Positions 1 to 8,990 of a DNA stretch of 64,000 nt are shown here, one piece after another (position 1 is the first letter of the stretch; each line of letters opens with the position of its first letter). The notes beneath the pieces are model-generated. The model was not told the DNA's origin, searched no databases, and worked only from the letters and a program-made list of their open reading frames with translations. The stretch is from Methylobacterium sp. E-005 (GTDB lineage Bacteria > Pseudomonadota > Alphaproteobacteria > Rhizobiales > Beijerinckiaceae), in contig NZ_JAKSYG010000157.1 in assembly GCF_022829725.1 (NCBI RefSeq), forward strand, positions 1-64,000, in the 5' to 3' direction. A program made the translations under genes and the position numbers.

Positions 1-40
1 CGACAACCGATGGGACGCTGTCAAACTTGCTTCCGTGTCC

Positions 41-681
41 TCACGGTTTCGGCAGGGTCGCGTAAGTCCAAAAAGCTTGGATGGCGAACAGCATTTCGGT
101 GTGGAGCTGGTAATATCGCCCTTCTGTGTCCTTCGGAAAAGCTACCTTGCCCTCGGAATTCATCAGGATGGGCTCGTCAAGCGCATGAGCCGTGTCTATA
201 TAATAATAAAAACAATCACCATATGGGCGTTTGTAATCCATGATCTCGACGCAGTTTTCATAGATTCGGGTGTTCATGTGACGTATGAGCGTAATGTGGT
301 CTTGTGTGAATGTGACGTCGATCTTCTCGTCCTGAGGGACCGTCTTCGAGGATCGGCCCGACATGTCCAGATTCGCTTCACCATTCTCGACGAGAAAGCG
401 GAGATTGTTGGTTATCGAATAGAGCCCCGGCACTAAGTGGTAGGTGTGGAATAAATCTTCAACACGTGGCAATATTTTTCCGGCTATAGAATGCCACTTA
501 TCTTCGCTTGCCTGGTCAATTTCGGGGAAAAACACACTAGCGTCTTATAGATCTCAACGCTTTCGGCTTCCTCGTGCCCCGCGGCTGAAAGATATGCTCC
601 ACCCGATTCGGAAGAGTTCCAGTACGGCGACATTGATCGCCGAATCTGAGCCATCACATCGTCATTCTCACCGTTTGGCAT
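41..681 (-). pseudogene. Hypothetical protein gene, probably frameshifted
   Basis: I do not recognise the family. One frame starts at 681 (MPNGENDDVMAQIRRSM) and runs to a stop at 484. A second frame picks up at about 535 (FFPEIDQASEDKWHSIAGK) and runs 164 codons to a stop at 41. Inserting one base in the A5 run at 528-532 (T5 on the coding strand) would join them into one protein of about 213 residues reading CFFPEIDQ across the join. The protein is soluble, rich in charged and aromatic residues, with no signal peptide or membrane segment seen. Its base composition is clearly lower in GC than the rest of the window, which suggests acquired DNA. Two separate overlapping genes, the second starting at GTG 535, remain possible. 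Confidence 0.55.
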
Positions 682-881
682 TTAGTAATTCTGTAATAGT
701 ATTCTAAATGGGAATCCCGAATCTTGAAACAACAGGATGGCCGAGATTCGACGTGAAGGCCACCAAACAGGCGTTGAACTGTTTGGCTCGGTCTGCTCAA
801 GAGCCGTCCGATCGGAGTTCCGCCCTTGGACTACTGAACCTGTAAGACGCGATACGCGCCACAGACCGAGCTGTATCACCC

Positions 882-1820
882 GTGGCCATCGACCATATCG
901 ACCTCAGCCGGATCGACCTGAATCTGCTGGTCGCCCTCGACGCGCTCCTCGACGAGCGCAGCGTCACGCGCGCGGCCGCCCGGATCGGGATCGGCCAATC
1001 GGCCATGAGTTCGAGCCTCGCCCGGCTGCGCCGCCTGTTCGACGACGAGCTCCTGACCCGCTCACCCGACGGGATGCGCCCGACGCCTCGGGCGCTCAAG
1101 CTCGCCGAGCCCCTGCGCGCCACGCTCCGGCAGGTCCAGGCGCTGGTCCATCGGGAGGAACAGTTCGATCCCGCGACCGTCGCGCGCAGCTTCACGATCA
1201 GCCTGCCCGACAGCGTCGAGGTGCTGCTCGGTCCCCGCCTCATCGCGCAGCTGCGCCGGGAGGCACCCGGTATCCGGCTGCTGCTGCGCTCCGTCGAGCG
1301 GGCGCGGATCCTCGACGAACTCGATGCCGATCGGGTCGACATCGCCATCGGGCTGTTCTCGGAGGGGCAGGTCCATCACAAGCAGCGGCTGCTCTACCGG
1401 GACAGCTACGTCGTGCTGTTCAACGCGGCGCTGATCGGCCTGCAGCCGCCGATCGGCCTCGACGATTACCTGCGGTTTCCCCACGTGCTGACCTCCCTGC
1501 GGGAGACGGCCCACGGGGTGGTGGACGATGCGCTGGCCCTGATCGGCCGGTCGCGGACGCTCGCCGTCACCACGCCGCGCTTCCTGGTGGTGCCCTTCCT
1601 GGTGCGCGCCGCGCCGGTGATCGCCACCATGCATGCGCGGCTCGCCACCTCCTTCGCCAGCGCGCTCTCGCTCAGCGTCAGCCCGGTCCCGGTCGAACTG
1701 GAGGATGTGGCGGTGTCGATGCTCTGGCACGCCTCCTACGATCGCGACCCGGCCCATCGCTGGCTGCGGGATCTGCTGGTCCGGCTGGCCCACGAGCCGC
1801 CGCCGCCCGGTATCATCTGA
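882..1820 (+). CDS. LysR-family transcriptional regulator
   Basis: A 312-residue LysR-type regulator starting at GTG 882. The winged helix-turn-helix lies at residues 8-66 (LNLLVALDALLDERSVTRAA, then SAMSSSLARLRRLFDDELL) and the effector-binding domain follows from about residue 95. Length is normal for the family. The effector is unknown. The neighbour to the left is a low-GC hypothetical gene on the other strand, so no target is obvious; autoregulation or control of a distant gene is possible. The gene is convergent with the DUF2252 gene, and a strong palindrome lies between them. Confidence 0.85.
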   Translation: MAIDHIDLSRIDLNLLVALDALLDERSVTRAAARIGIGQSAMSSSLARLRRLFDDELLTRSPDGMRPTPRALKLAEPLRATLRQVQALVHREEQFDPATVARSFTISLPDSVEVLLGPRLIAQLRREAPGIRLLLRSVERARILDELDADRVDIAIGLFSEGQVHHKQRLLYRDSYVVLFNAALIGLQPPIGLDDYLRFPHVLTSLRETAHGVVDDALALIGRSRTLAVTTPRFLVVPFLVRAAPVIATMHARLATSFASALSLSVSPVPVELEDVAVSMLWHASYDRDPAHRWLRDLLVRLAHEPPPPGII

Positions 1821-1893
1821 TCCGAAACCCAGTGCGCGATTGCACTGTGCCTCGTGATGCAACAGCGCTCCCGGCCTCACCGAGGGTGGTGCA

Positions 1894-1923
1894 GGCCCCC
1901 TCTCCCGTACGGGAGAGGGGGCC
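1894..1923. terminator. Perfect 30-bp palindrome between convergent genes
   Basis: Two 15-base arms (GGCCCCCTCTCCCGT and its exact complement) with no loop bases, lying 73 bp after the LysR stop and 57 bp before the DUF2252 stop. This is best read as a bidirectional terminator, or as a member of the dispersed GC-rich hairpin repeats seen elsewhere in the window. There is no strong T tract on either side. Confidence 0.6.
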
Positions 1924-1979
1924 TTGTCGCGACTGTCAAAGCCGCGGGCGTGTACCGCGCGGCACAGCGCACCTTGGAC

Positions 1980-3470
1980 TTACAGGCACGGATCCTCCGC
2001 GGCAGCCAGGCGGCCGCTCGCGATTGCGGCGCGGAACAGCTCGAAATCGGCGGCGTTGCGCTCGGCATAGGCCAGCGCCCAGTCGGCGATCGCGCTGCCG
2101 AGATGATCGTTCTTGCCGCTGCCGCAATAGCCGGTGATCGCCGCCGCATCGCCGGTGCGGGCATGCGCACGGGCGAGCAGCGTTCCATAGGCGTACGAGA
2201 AGGTCAGGAGCGAGGCGCCCGACATCCGGGCCAGCGGGATCGCGCCCTTAAGGTTCTTCATCTGGCGCACGTAGAACGGGCGGTCCCCGATGCTGGTCCA
2301 GCCGAGCAGCGGATCGCCCACAGCCTGGAGGAGGCGCTGGCCGTAAATCACCCGCTCGCCCTCATGGCCCGCGTAAGGATCGGGCATCCCCGGAAGATAC
2401 GGCGCATGGGCCGGGCGGACCGCTTCCTTGACCTGGAGGAAGAGCGCGTCCGCGTCGGAATTGCCGAACAGCAGCGCGAGATAGGCCCGGGTGCCGACGC
2501 TGCCCACGCCGACGACCCGGTGGGCCACGTCGACCACGTGGTAGCGATCGAGCATGAAGCGCCGCTCGCGCGGGAGGGTCTCGGCGTAACGCTCCAGCCC
2601 GGTGACGACGGCCTCCCGCGTGGCCTCGTCGACCGGCGTCAGGATCGGCGCATCCGTCTTGAGGCGCCAGCTCCCGTCGGTGCGCCGCTCGGCCACCTGC
2701 GACAGCAGGCTTCGGTTATTCCGCCGCCGGGCCTTGTCCACCGCCCGCCGGACCACGGCCCGGGATTCGGTGTCGAGCCGCAGGCCGGAGATGTGGGGCA
2801 CGTCGACCCGTGTGGTCTTGTACCAGACGTCGAGGGAGCCCTGGGGCGCCAGCCGCTGCATCGTGTGCTGGTAGCCGTAGACCGTCTCCTTCACGGCGTC
2901 GCGGCGCTCGCCGGCGGGCACGCCAGCTTCCGCGGTCGCCACCGCGAGGCCTGCGGCGAGGCGCTTCAGATCCCATTCCCACGGGCCGATCGTCACCTCG
3001 TCGAAGTCGTTGAGATCGAGGACGATGTCCTGCTGGGGCGTGCCGAACAGCCCGAAATTGTCGGTGTGGGCATCGCCGTTCATCACCACGTCGATGCCGC
3101 TGCGCGGCCCGCGCGACAGGTCCCACGCCATGACGTGCGCGGCGCCGCGCAGGAACGCGAAGGGCGAGGACGCCATCCGTGCCACCCGCAGCGGCAGCAG
3201 GTGGGGCTGGCGCCCCTCATAGGCGGCTTCGATCAGGGTGATCGGATCGGGTCGGTCCGGATCGGCTGCGAAAACCCCTTGGGCCTCATGGGGAGCCGCG
3301 TCCCGGAGCTTCTTTCCGGCGTGGCGGCGCTTGTCCCACGATTCGACGCCCGCGCGCAGGTCGATGCGTGGAAAATCCGCGATCGGCGCCAGCACGGGAT
3401 CCGTGTCCGGCTGGGCCGACTCGGAGGCTGCGTCCGCCGCCGCATCCCGCTCGATAACCGTCCGTTCCAT
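1980..3470 (-). CDS. DUF2252 family protein
   Basis: A 496-residue DUF2252 protein. The start is taken at ATG 3470 (MERTVIERDAAADAASES), because sequence further upstream in the frame loses protein character. Family hallmarks are visible: residues 80-130 contain the stretch ending in FLRGAAHVMAWDL, and GDAHTDNFGLFG followed by LDLNDFDE resembles the catalytic loop and metal-binding Asp of aminoglycoside-phosphotransferase-like kinases. The biochemical function of DUF2252 is unknown. It diverges from the ThDP enzyme gene across about 230 bp. Confidence 0.85.
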   Translation of the reverse strand: MERTVIERDAAADAASESAQPDTDPVLAPIADFPRIDLRAGVESWDKRRHAGKKLRDAAPHEAQGVFAADPDRPDPITLIEAAYEGRQPHLLPLRVARMASSPFAFLRGAAHVMAWDLSRGPRSGIDVVMNGDAHTDNFGLFGTPQQDIVLDLNDFDEVTIGPWEWDLKRLAAGLAVATAEAGVPAGERRDAVKETVYGYQHTMQRLAPQGSLDVWYKTTRVDVPHISGLRLDTESRAVVRRAVDKARRRNNRSLLSQVAERRTDGSWRLKTDAPILTPVDEATREAVVTGLERYAETLPRERRFMLDRYHVVDVAHRVVGVGSVGTRAYLALLFGNSDADALFLQVKEAVRPAHAPYLPGMPDPYAGHEGERVIYGQRLLQAVGDPLLGWTSIGDRPFYVRQMKNLKGAIPLARMSGASLLTFSYAYGTLLARAHARTGDAAAITGYCGSGKNDHLGSAIADWALAYAERNAADFELFRAAIASGRLAAAEDPCL

Positions 3471-3700
3471 GAATTCAAAATTCCCCGACGTGACGACAAC
3501 CTTGACCGTGCTGCCACGTTCCGCGGTGCGGCAAGTCCTGCGGCGATATCGTGCGGGATACCATTGCGCCGCCTCTGTGACTGTTCGGGTGCGGACCGGT
3601 CTTGACCACTTCCGGTGGCGGCCCTCTAACCACCCGACGCGCCGCCGGGACGTCCTCTGCCGAGCGACGCAGGTAAGCCGACGCATCAGCGAGACTTCGC

Positions 3701-5353
3701 ATGCCCAAGGGTTCAGATCTCCTCGTCGCAGCCCTCGAGAATGAAGGCGTCGACCGCATCTTCGGGATCCCCGGCGAGGAGAATCTCGACGTCGTCGAAT
3801 CCCTGCGCAACTCCAAGATCGAGCTGGTGCTGACCCGCCACGAGCAGGCGGCAAGCTTCATGGCGGCCACCCACGGCCGCCTTACCGGCCGCCCCGGCGT
3901 CTGCCTCTCGACCCTGGGGCCCGGCGCCCTGAACTTCTCCACGGGCGCCGCCTACGCCCATCTCGGCGCCATGCCGATGATCATCATCACCGGCCAGAAG
4001 GGCATCCTGTCCGCGCGGCAGGCGAAGTTCCAGATCGTCGACGTGATCTCGTCGATGAAGCCGATCACCAAGATGGCCCGGCAGATCGTCTCGGCCTCCT
4101 CGATCCCCACCATCGTGCGCGACGCCTTCCGGGTCGCCACCGAGGAGCGGCCCGGCCCGGTGCTGCTGGAGCTGCCCGAGGACATCGCCGCCGAGGAAGC
4201 CGAGGCGGATCTTGTGCCCTCGCACCCGATCGATATCCCGGTCGCCCACCCGGCCGCGATCGACCGCGCCGCCGCCATGATCCTGGCGGCCAAGCGCCCG
4301 CTGGTCATGCTGGGCGCCGCCGCGAGCCGCCCGCGTGCCACCGGCGAGCTCGGCGGCTTCGTGCAGCGCACCGGCATCCCGTTCTTCACGACCCAGATGG
4401 GCAAGGGCACCGTCGCGGGCGGGACCGACCTCTACATGGGCACCGCGGCCCTGTCCGAGCGCGACTACGTCCACGAGGCGATCGACAGGGCGGACCTAAT
4501 CATCGCCATCGGCCACGACACGATCGAGAAGCCGCCCTTCTTCATGGGGCAGGCCGACCAGAAGGTCCTGCACATCAGCTACATGCCGGCCAATGTCGAG
4601 CAGGTCTATTACCCCGACGCCGAGGTGGTCGGCGATCTCGGGCCCACGCTGAAGCTGCTGGCCGACAAGCTTGACGGCAAGCTCCCCAATGCCGGCGCGC
4701 TGCTGCACCTGCGCGAGCACATCCTCAGCCATATCGGCGACCGGGCCGGCGAGGACCGCTTCCCTGTGACGCCGCAGCGCCTCGTGCGCGACGTGCGCCG
4801 GGTGATCCCAGAGGACGGAATCGTCTGCCTTGACAACGGGATGTACAAGATCTGGTTCGCCCGGAACTACCGCACCTACGTCGCCAACACGCTGCTCCTG
4901 GACAACGCGCTCGCCACGATGGGCGCCGGCCTGCCCTCGGCCATGATGGCGGCGATGCTCTACCCGAAGCGGCGCGTCATGGCGGTCTGCGGCGACGGCG
5001 GTTTCATGATGAACAGCCAGGAGATGGAGACCGCCGTCCGGCTGAAGCTCAATCTCGTCGTGCTGGTGCTCGACGACTCGGCCTACGGGATGATCCGCTG
5101 GAAGCAGGCGGTCGACAAGTTCGCCGATTATGGGATGACCTTCAACAACCCGGACTTCGTGCTCTACGCCAAGTCGTACGGGGCCACCGGCCACCGGGTG
5201 GAAGCGGTCAACGACCTCGTGCCGACGCTGGACCGCGCCTTCGCGGCGGGCGGGGTCCACCTCGTGGCGGTGCCGATCGACTATTCCGAGAACACCCGCG
5301 TGCTGGTCGACGAGCTGCGCGCCAAGGTGAAGGATTTCGAGCCCGCCGAGTGA
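3701..5353 (+). CDS. Acetolactate-synthase-like ThDP enzyme (possible 2-oxoglutarate decarboxylase)
   Basis: A 550-residue thiamine-diphosphate enzyme. The N-terminal Pyr domain carries the FGIPGEENL motif (about 21-29) and the catalytic Glu48 in RHEQAASF. The C-terminal PP domain carries the ThDP/Mg motif GDGGFMMNSQEMETA near residue 430. No small regulatory subunit (ilvN) or acetolactate decarboxylase lies nearby, so branched-chain or acetoin synthesis is not supported by context. The PGEENL motif, the length and the co-location with a succinate-semialdehyde dehydrogenase recall the cyanobacterial 2-oxoglutarate decarboxylase, which was also first annotated as acetolactate synthase. I therefore suggest 2-oxoglutarate to succinic semialdehyde as an inference. 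The fold is certain; the substrate is not. Confidence 0.85.
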   Translation: MPKGSDLLVAALENEGVDRIFGIPGEENLDVVESLRNSKIELVLTRHEQAASFMAATHGRLTGRPGVCLSTLGPGALNFSTGAAYAHLGAMPMIIITGQKGILSARQAKFQIVDVISSMKPITKMARQIVSASSIPTIVRDAFRVATEERPGPVLLELPEDIAAEEAEADLVPSHPIDIPVAHPAAIDRAAAMILAAKRPLVMLGAAASRPRATGELGGFVQRTGIPFFTTQMGKGTVAGGTDLYMGTAALSERDYVHEAIDRADLIIAIGHDTIEKPPFFMGQADQKVLHISYMPANVEQVYYPDAEVVGDLGPTLKLLADKLDGKLPNAGALLHLREHILSHIGDRAGEDRFPVTPQRLVRDVRRVIPEDGIVCLDNGMYKIWFARNYRTYVANTLLLDNALATMGAGLPSAMMAAMLYPKRRVMAVCGDGGFMMNSQEMETAVRLKLNLVVLVLDDSAYGMIRWKQAVDKFADYGMTFNNPDFVLYAKSYGATGHRVEAVNDLVPTLDRAFAAGGVHLVAVPIDYSENTRVLVDELRAKVKDFEPAE

Positions 5354-5379
5354 GTTCGGCATCACGATAGGGTAGTGCG

Positions 5380-6555
5380 ATGAACCCGTTCACCTTCCAG
5401 ACCACGCCCAACGTGCTGTTCGAGGCCGGTGCCTCCAGGAAGCTGCCGGAGATCGTCGGCAGCTTCGGCGCCAAGCGCGTCCTTCTGGTCACCGACAAGG
5501 GCGTACGCAGCGCCGGCCTCACCAAGGCCGCCGAGGCGGCTTTGGCGGAAGCCGGCCTCACCCTCGACGTCTACGAGGACGTGGTCGCCGACCCGCCCTC
5601 CACGGTGATCGAGGCGGCGGCCAAGCGTGCCCGGGAGCTCGGCACCGACCTCGTCCTGTCGATCGGCGGCGGCTCGGCGCTCGATACCGCCAAGCTGGTC
5701 GCCTACCTCGCCAAGTCCGATGAGCCGCTGGACGCGATCTACGGCGTCGGCCTCGCCAAGGGCGACCGCCTGCCGCTGATCCTCGTGCCGACCACCGCCG
5801 GCACCGGCTCCGAGGTGACGCCGATCTCGATCGTGACGACGCCGACCACCGAGAAGAAGGGCGTGGTCGCCCCGAAGCTCCTGCCCGACTGGGCGGTGCT
5901 CGACCCGGAGCTGACGCTGGGCCTGCCGTCGCACGTGACGGCGGCGACCGGCATCGACGCCATGGTCCACGCCATCGAGGCCTTCACCAGCAAGAACAAG
6001 AAGAACCCGATCTCGGACCAGCTCGCCAAGCAGGCGCTGGCCTTGCTCTCGGCCAACATCCGCACCGCCTGCACGGACGGCAAGAACCTCGAGGCGCGCT
6101 CGGGCATGCTGCTCGGCTCGATGCTCGCCGGCATGGCCTTCGCCAACGCGCCGGTGGCGGCGGTCCACGCCCTGGCCTATCCGGTCGGCGCGATCTTCCA
6201 CGTGCCGCACGGGCTCTCGAACGCGCTCGTTCTGATGGGGGTGATGCGCTTCAACCTCTCGCACGCGGAAGCGCTCTACGCGGAGCTCGCGCCGATCCTC
6301 GATCCAGCGGCCGCGGACCTGCCGCAGCCTGAGGCCGCCAAGCGGTTCGTCGACAGCCTCGACGCCATCTGCCGCGACTGCAAGGTCCCGGCCTCGCTCG
6401 CGGAGGTCGGCGTCGCCCGGCAGGATCTCGAGCGCATGGCCTCCGACGCGATGAAGCAGACGCGGCTCCTCGTGAACAACCCGCGCGAGGTCACCTACGA
6501 CGATGCCTTCAAGATCTACGCCGAGGCGCTCGGGGAGGCCCGGCCGGCGGCGTGA
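5380..6555 (+). CDS. Iron-type (group III) alcohol dehydrogenase
   Basis: A 391-residue iron-containing alcohol dehydrogenase starting 27 bp after the ThDP enzyme. The NAD(P)-binding loop GGGSALDTAKL lies near residues 90-100. Metal ligands are suggested by DAMVHAIEAF (Asp and His), by HALAYPVGAIFHVPHG and by HGLSNAL. The family reduces aldehydes to alcohols, and 4-hydroxybutyrate dehydrogenases belong to it. Next to a possible succinic-semialdehyde source, a CoA-transferase and a PHA synthase, conversion of succinic semialdehyde to 4-hydroxybutyrate is a reasonable guess. Lactaldehyde, ethanol or 1,3-propanediol are alternatives. Confidence 0.88.
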   Translation: MNPFTFQTTPNVLFEAGASRKLPEIVGSFGAKRVLLVTDKGVRSAGLTKAAEAALAEAGLTLDVYEDVVADPPSTVIEAAAKRARELGTDLVLSIGGGSALDTAKLVAYLAKSDEPLDAIYGVGLAKGDRLPLILVPTTAGTGSEVTPISIVTTPTTEKKGVVAPKLLPDWAVLDPELTLGLPSHVTAATGIDAMVHAIEAFTSKNKKNPISDQLAKQALALLSANIRTACTDGKNLEARSGMLLGSMLAGMAFANAPVAAVHALAYPVGAIFHVPHGLSNALVLMGVMRFNLSHAEALYAELAPILDPAAADLPQPEAAKRFVDSLDAICRDCKVPASLAEVGVARQDLERMASDAMKQTRLLVNNPREVTYDDAFKIYAEALGEARPAA

Positions 6556-6580
6556 GGATCCGGGCAGGCCCACCCTCACC

Positions 6581-6689
6581 CTCATCCTGAGGTGCGGCGA
6601 AGCTGCCTCGAAGGAGGGCTCCAGGGATCGCGGCAACCTCTGGAGGGCTCCTTCGAGGCCTCCGCTTCGCTGCGGCGCCTCAGGATGAG
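6581..6689. repeat. Dispersed imperfect palindrome, copy 1
   Basis: An element bounded by CTCATCCTGAGGTGC on the left and GCGCCTCAGGATGAG on the right, with an inner pair of arms around the motif CTCGAAGGAG / CTCCTTCGAG. It folds into one long hairpin. A second copy with the same outer and inner arms lies at 19764-19848. It has no coding capacity and sits between the alcohol dehydrogenase and phaE. It looks like a REP or small palindromic mobile repeat. Confidence 0.8.
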
Positions 6690-6790
6690 AGGTTTGGGTT
6701 GGAGACCCGCGGTCTTGCCGTCGAGTCGGTGAGCTGACGACGGGCTTCGCGGTTGCGCGAAGCCCAATACGGTCGGGAGGTGGCGCCAGC

Positions 6791-7621
6791 ATGGACCAGT
6801 TCGACGCGTTCCGGGCGATGGGTGAATTCTGGACGCGGGCGGCCGCCGGCTTCCTGGCCCCCGGTTTCGGGAGGACCACCCCGGCTTTCGGCGCGTCGGA
6901 TTACCCGAGCGCCGATCTCGCCGGGCTCGCCACCGCGCAGGCCAAGCTGACCGAGGCCTGGACCGCCGCGACCAATCTCTCGCAGGCACTCACCAAGTCG
7001 CTCCAGGGCGGCCCCGACGCGCCGGATCCGACCGCCGGCGCAGTGCTCGCCCGGATCTTCGATCCGCAGGCCTGGCTCGGCGGCTCAGCCGAGTTCGACG
7101 CCGCGCTGAACCGCATGTCCGAAGGCCCACAGCTCGCCGACCTGTGGCAGACCGAGCGGCGCTACGCGGCCCTGTTCACCGCCTGGACGGCGCTGCGGCG
7201 GGCACAGAGCGAGCATCAGGCCGTGATGCTGGACGCCTGGACCCGCGCGGCCGGGACCTTCGCCCAGGAGGCCAATGCCCGGGCCGAAAGCGGCGAGAGC
7301 TTCGCCTCCGCCCGCGAAATGATGAGCCGCTGGATCGAGACCGCGAACGCGGTCCTGCTGGAGGTTCAGCGCTCGGACAAGTTTCTCGCCTCGCAACGGA
7401 CGGTGTTGCGCGCCTCCACCGAGCTGCGCCTCGCCCAGCAGGACGTGGCAGCCTTCCTGGCCGAGTTCTACGGCCAGCCGACCCGGGCCGAGCTTGACGA
7501 CGTGCACAAGAGCCTGACCGAGCTGCGCCGGGAGGTCCGGGCGCTGCGCCGCGAGCGCCGTCAGGCAGTCCGGGCTTCGAAGGCGAACGGGTCACAGGTC
7601 GGGGAGGAAGCCCATGGCTGA
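6791..7621 (+). CDS. phaE: Class III PHA synthase subunit PhaE
   Basis: A 276-residue PhaE-type protein starting at ATG 6791. It has no catalytic residues of its own. In class III systems PhaE is a helical partner that activates PhaC on polyhydroxyalkanoate granules. The sequence is mostly amphipathic helix with a FYGQPTRAELDDVHKSL region and a basic coiled C-terminus (RREVRALRRERRQ), as usual for PhaE. Its stop overlaps the phaC start by 8 bp (ATGGCTGA), so the two are translationally coupled. The neighbouring phaC makes the assignment firm. Confidence 0.85.
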   Translation: MDQFDAFRAMGEFWTRAAAGFLAPGFGRTTPAFGASDYPSADLAGLATAQAKLTEAWTAATNLSQALTKSLQGGPDAPDPTAGAVLARIFDPQAWLGGSAEFDAALNRMSEGPQLADLWQTERRYAALFTAWTALRRAQSEHQAVMLDAWTRAAGTFAQEANARAESGESFASAREMMSRWIETANAVLLEVQRSDKFLASQRTVLRASTELRLAQQDVAAFLAEFYGQPTRAELDDVHKSLTELRREVRALRRERRQAVRASKANGSQVGEEAHG

Positions 7622-8744
7622 TCAGGACAGCCCGAAGGGGCCGGCTGCGCCGCTCGCGCTCACCCCCGCCGAGTTGCTGGCGGAGGTCGGTACCCTCGGC
7701 CGCCGCATCAGCGAAGGCGCCAAGCTGTTCGCCGACATCAGCGACGCGGATGTCGAGATCGCCACCACGCCCAAGGATCTGGTCTGGAGCCAGGACAAGG
7801 TCAGCCTCTACCGCTACCGGCCGCTCGCCGAGAGCAAGGGGCTGCCGCCGGTGCTGATCGTCTACGGTCTGATCGGCCGCTACACGATGGCCGACCTGCA
7901 GGAGGACCGCTCCCTCGTCCGCAACCTGCTCAACCTCGGCCTCGATCTCTACGTGGTCGATTGGGGCAATCCGGGCCGGGCCGACCGCTACGTCACCATC
8001 GACGATTACGTGGACGGCTACCTTGCGGAGGCCGTCGCCTTCATCCAGGAGGCGGCCGGGCGGGAAAAGATCAGCCTGCTCGGCATCTGCGAGGGCGGCG
8101 TCTTCACCACCTGCTACGCGGCGCTCTACCCCGAGACCGTCAACGCGATGGTGCTGACCATCACGCCGATCGACTTCCACGCCGACACCCAGAACGCCCG
8201 GGCCGGACACGGCTTCATCAACGTCTGGACGCGCTCGCTGACCCCCGAGGACATCGACCGGCTGATCGAGGCTCAAGGGTCGCTGCCCGGCGCCTTCATG
8301 GGCTCGGTGTTCTCGATGATGACGCCGATGCGCACCATGACGAAGTATAACCTCGACCTGCTCGACGCCCTCGACGACAAGAAGAAGTTCCTGAACTTCC
8401 TCCGCATGGAGAAGTGGATCGCCGACCGGCCGGACCATCCCGGCGAAGCCGCCAAGCAGTGGCTGAAGAATCTCTATCAGGACAACAAGCTCGTCCAGAG
8501 TTCTTTTGAACTGGGCGGCCGGCGGGTGGACCTGAAGCAGATCACCTGCCCGGTGCTGAACGTGTTCGCGCAGGACGACCACATCATCCCGCCGGCCACC
8601 TCGCAGGCGCTGAAGGATAAGATCGGGACGAGCGACTACACCGAGATGGGTCTGCCCGGGGGGCATGTCGGCGTGTTCGTCGGCGGCAAGGCGCAGAAGT
8701 TGCTGGGATCGGGCATCGCCGATTGGCTGGGCCAGCGGGGGTAG
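7614..8744 (+). CDS. phaC: Class III PHA synthase catalytic subunit PhaC
   Basis: A 376-residue alpha/beta-hydrolase of the short class III type (class I enzymes are near 550-600 residues). The lipase-like box GICEGG places the nucleophile at Cys159; the other triad members are Asp in VFAQDDHIIPP (about 321) and His351 in GGHVGVF. PhaC polymerises hydroxyacyl-CoA into PHA with release of CoA and acts with PhaE. The gene overlaps phaE by 8 bp and is followed by a repeat and then a CoA-transferase able in principle to supply hydroxyacyl-CoA. Class III synthases are best known from purple sulphur bacteria and cyanobacteria. Confidence 0.93.
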   Translation: MADQDSPKGPAAPLALTPAELLAEVGTLGRRISEGAKLFADISDADVEIATTPKDLVWSQDKVSLYRYRPLAESKGLPPVLIVYGLIGRYTMADLQEDRSLVRNLLNLGLDLYVVDWGNPGRADRYVTIDDYVDGYLAEAVAFIQEAAGREKISLLGICEGGVFTTCYAALYPETVNAMVLTITPIDFHADTQNARAGHGFINVWTRSLTPEDIDRLIEAQGSLPGAFMGSVFSMMTPMRTMTKYNLDLLDALDDKKKFLNFLRMEKWIADRPDHPGEAAKQWLKNLYQDNKLVQSSFELGGRRVDLKQITCPVLNVFAQDDHIIPPATSQALKDKIGTSDYTEMGLPGGHVGVFVGGKAQKLLGSGIADWLGQRG

Positions 8745-8785
8745 GATGGTCGCCCTACGGTTTTCGATAAGCGCGCCGCCCCTCC

Positions 8786-8955
8786 CCTCCCCCCTCTGCG
8801 GGGGAGGGTGGCCGCCGAAGGGGGTCGGGAGAGGGGAGCGCGGCTTCCGGCAGGAGCGCGACCTTCATGAAGGTCCGCGATCCTTTCTGCGCTGTCGCTC
8901 CCCTCTCCCGACCCCTGCTGACGCAGGGGCCACCCTCCCCCGCAGAGGGGGGAGG
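8786..8955. repeat. Large imperfect palindrome of the CCCTCCCCC-CTCTGC family
   Basis: About 170 bp in the phaC to CoA-transferase gap. The outer arms are CCTCCCCCCTCTGCGGGG on the left and its complement on the right, continuing inward through GGTGG/CCACC and GGGTCGGGAGAGGGGAGCG against its complement. Single half-copies of the outer arm, themselves hairpins, occur at 12495-12518 and 21246-21270. It may attenuate transcription between phaC and the next gene, but is primarily a dispersed repeat. Confidence 0.8.
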
Positions 8956-8990
8956 GAGACGCGCGCGGTCCGGCCGCCGAGGACCACCCC

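Noticed and set aside
3701..6555. Acetoin or branched-chain amino-acid operon
   Set aside because: No ilvN, ilvC, ilvD or acetolactate decarboxylase nearby; the neighbours point to semialdehyde and PHA chemistry.
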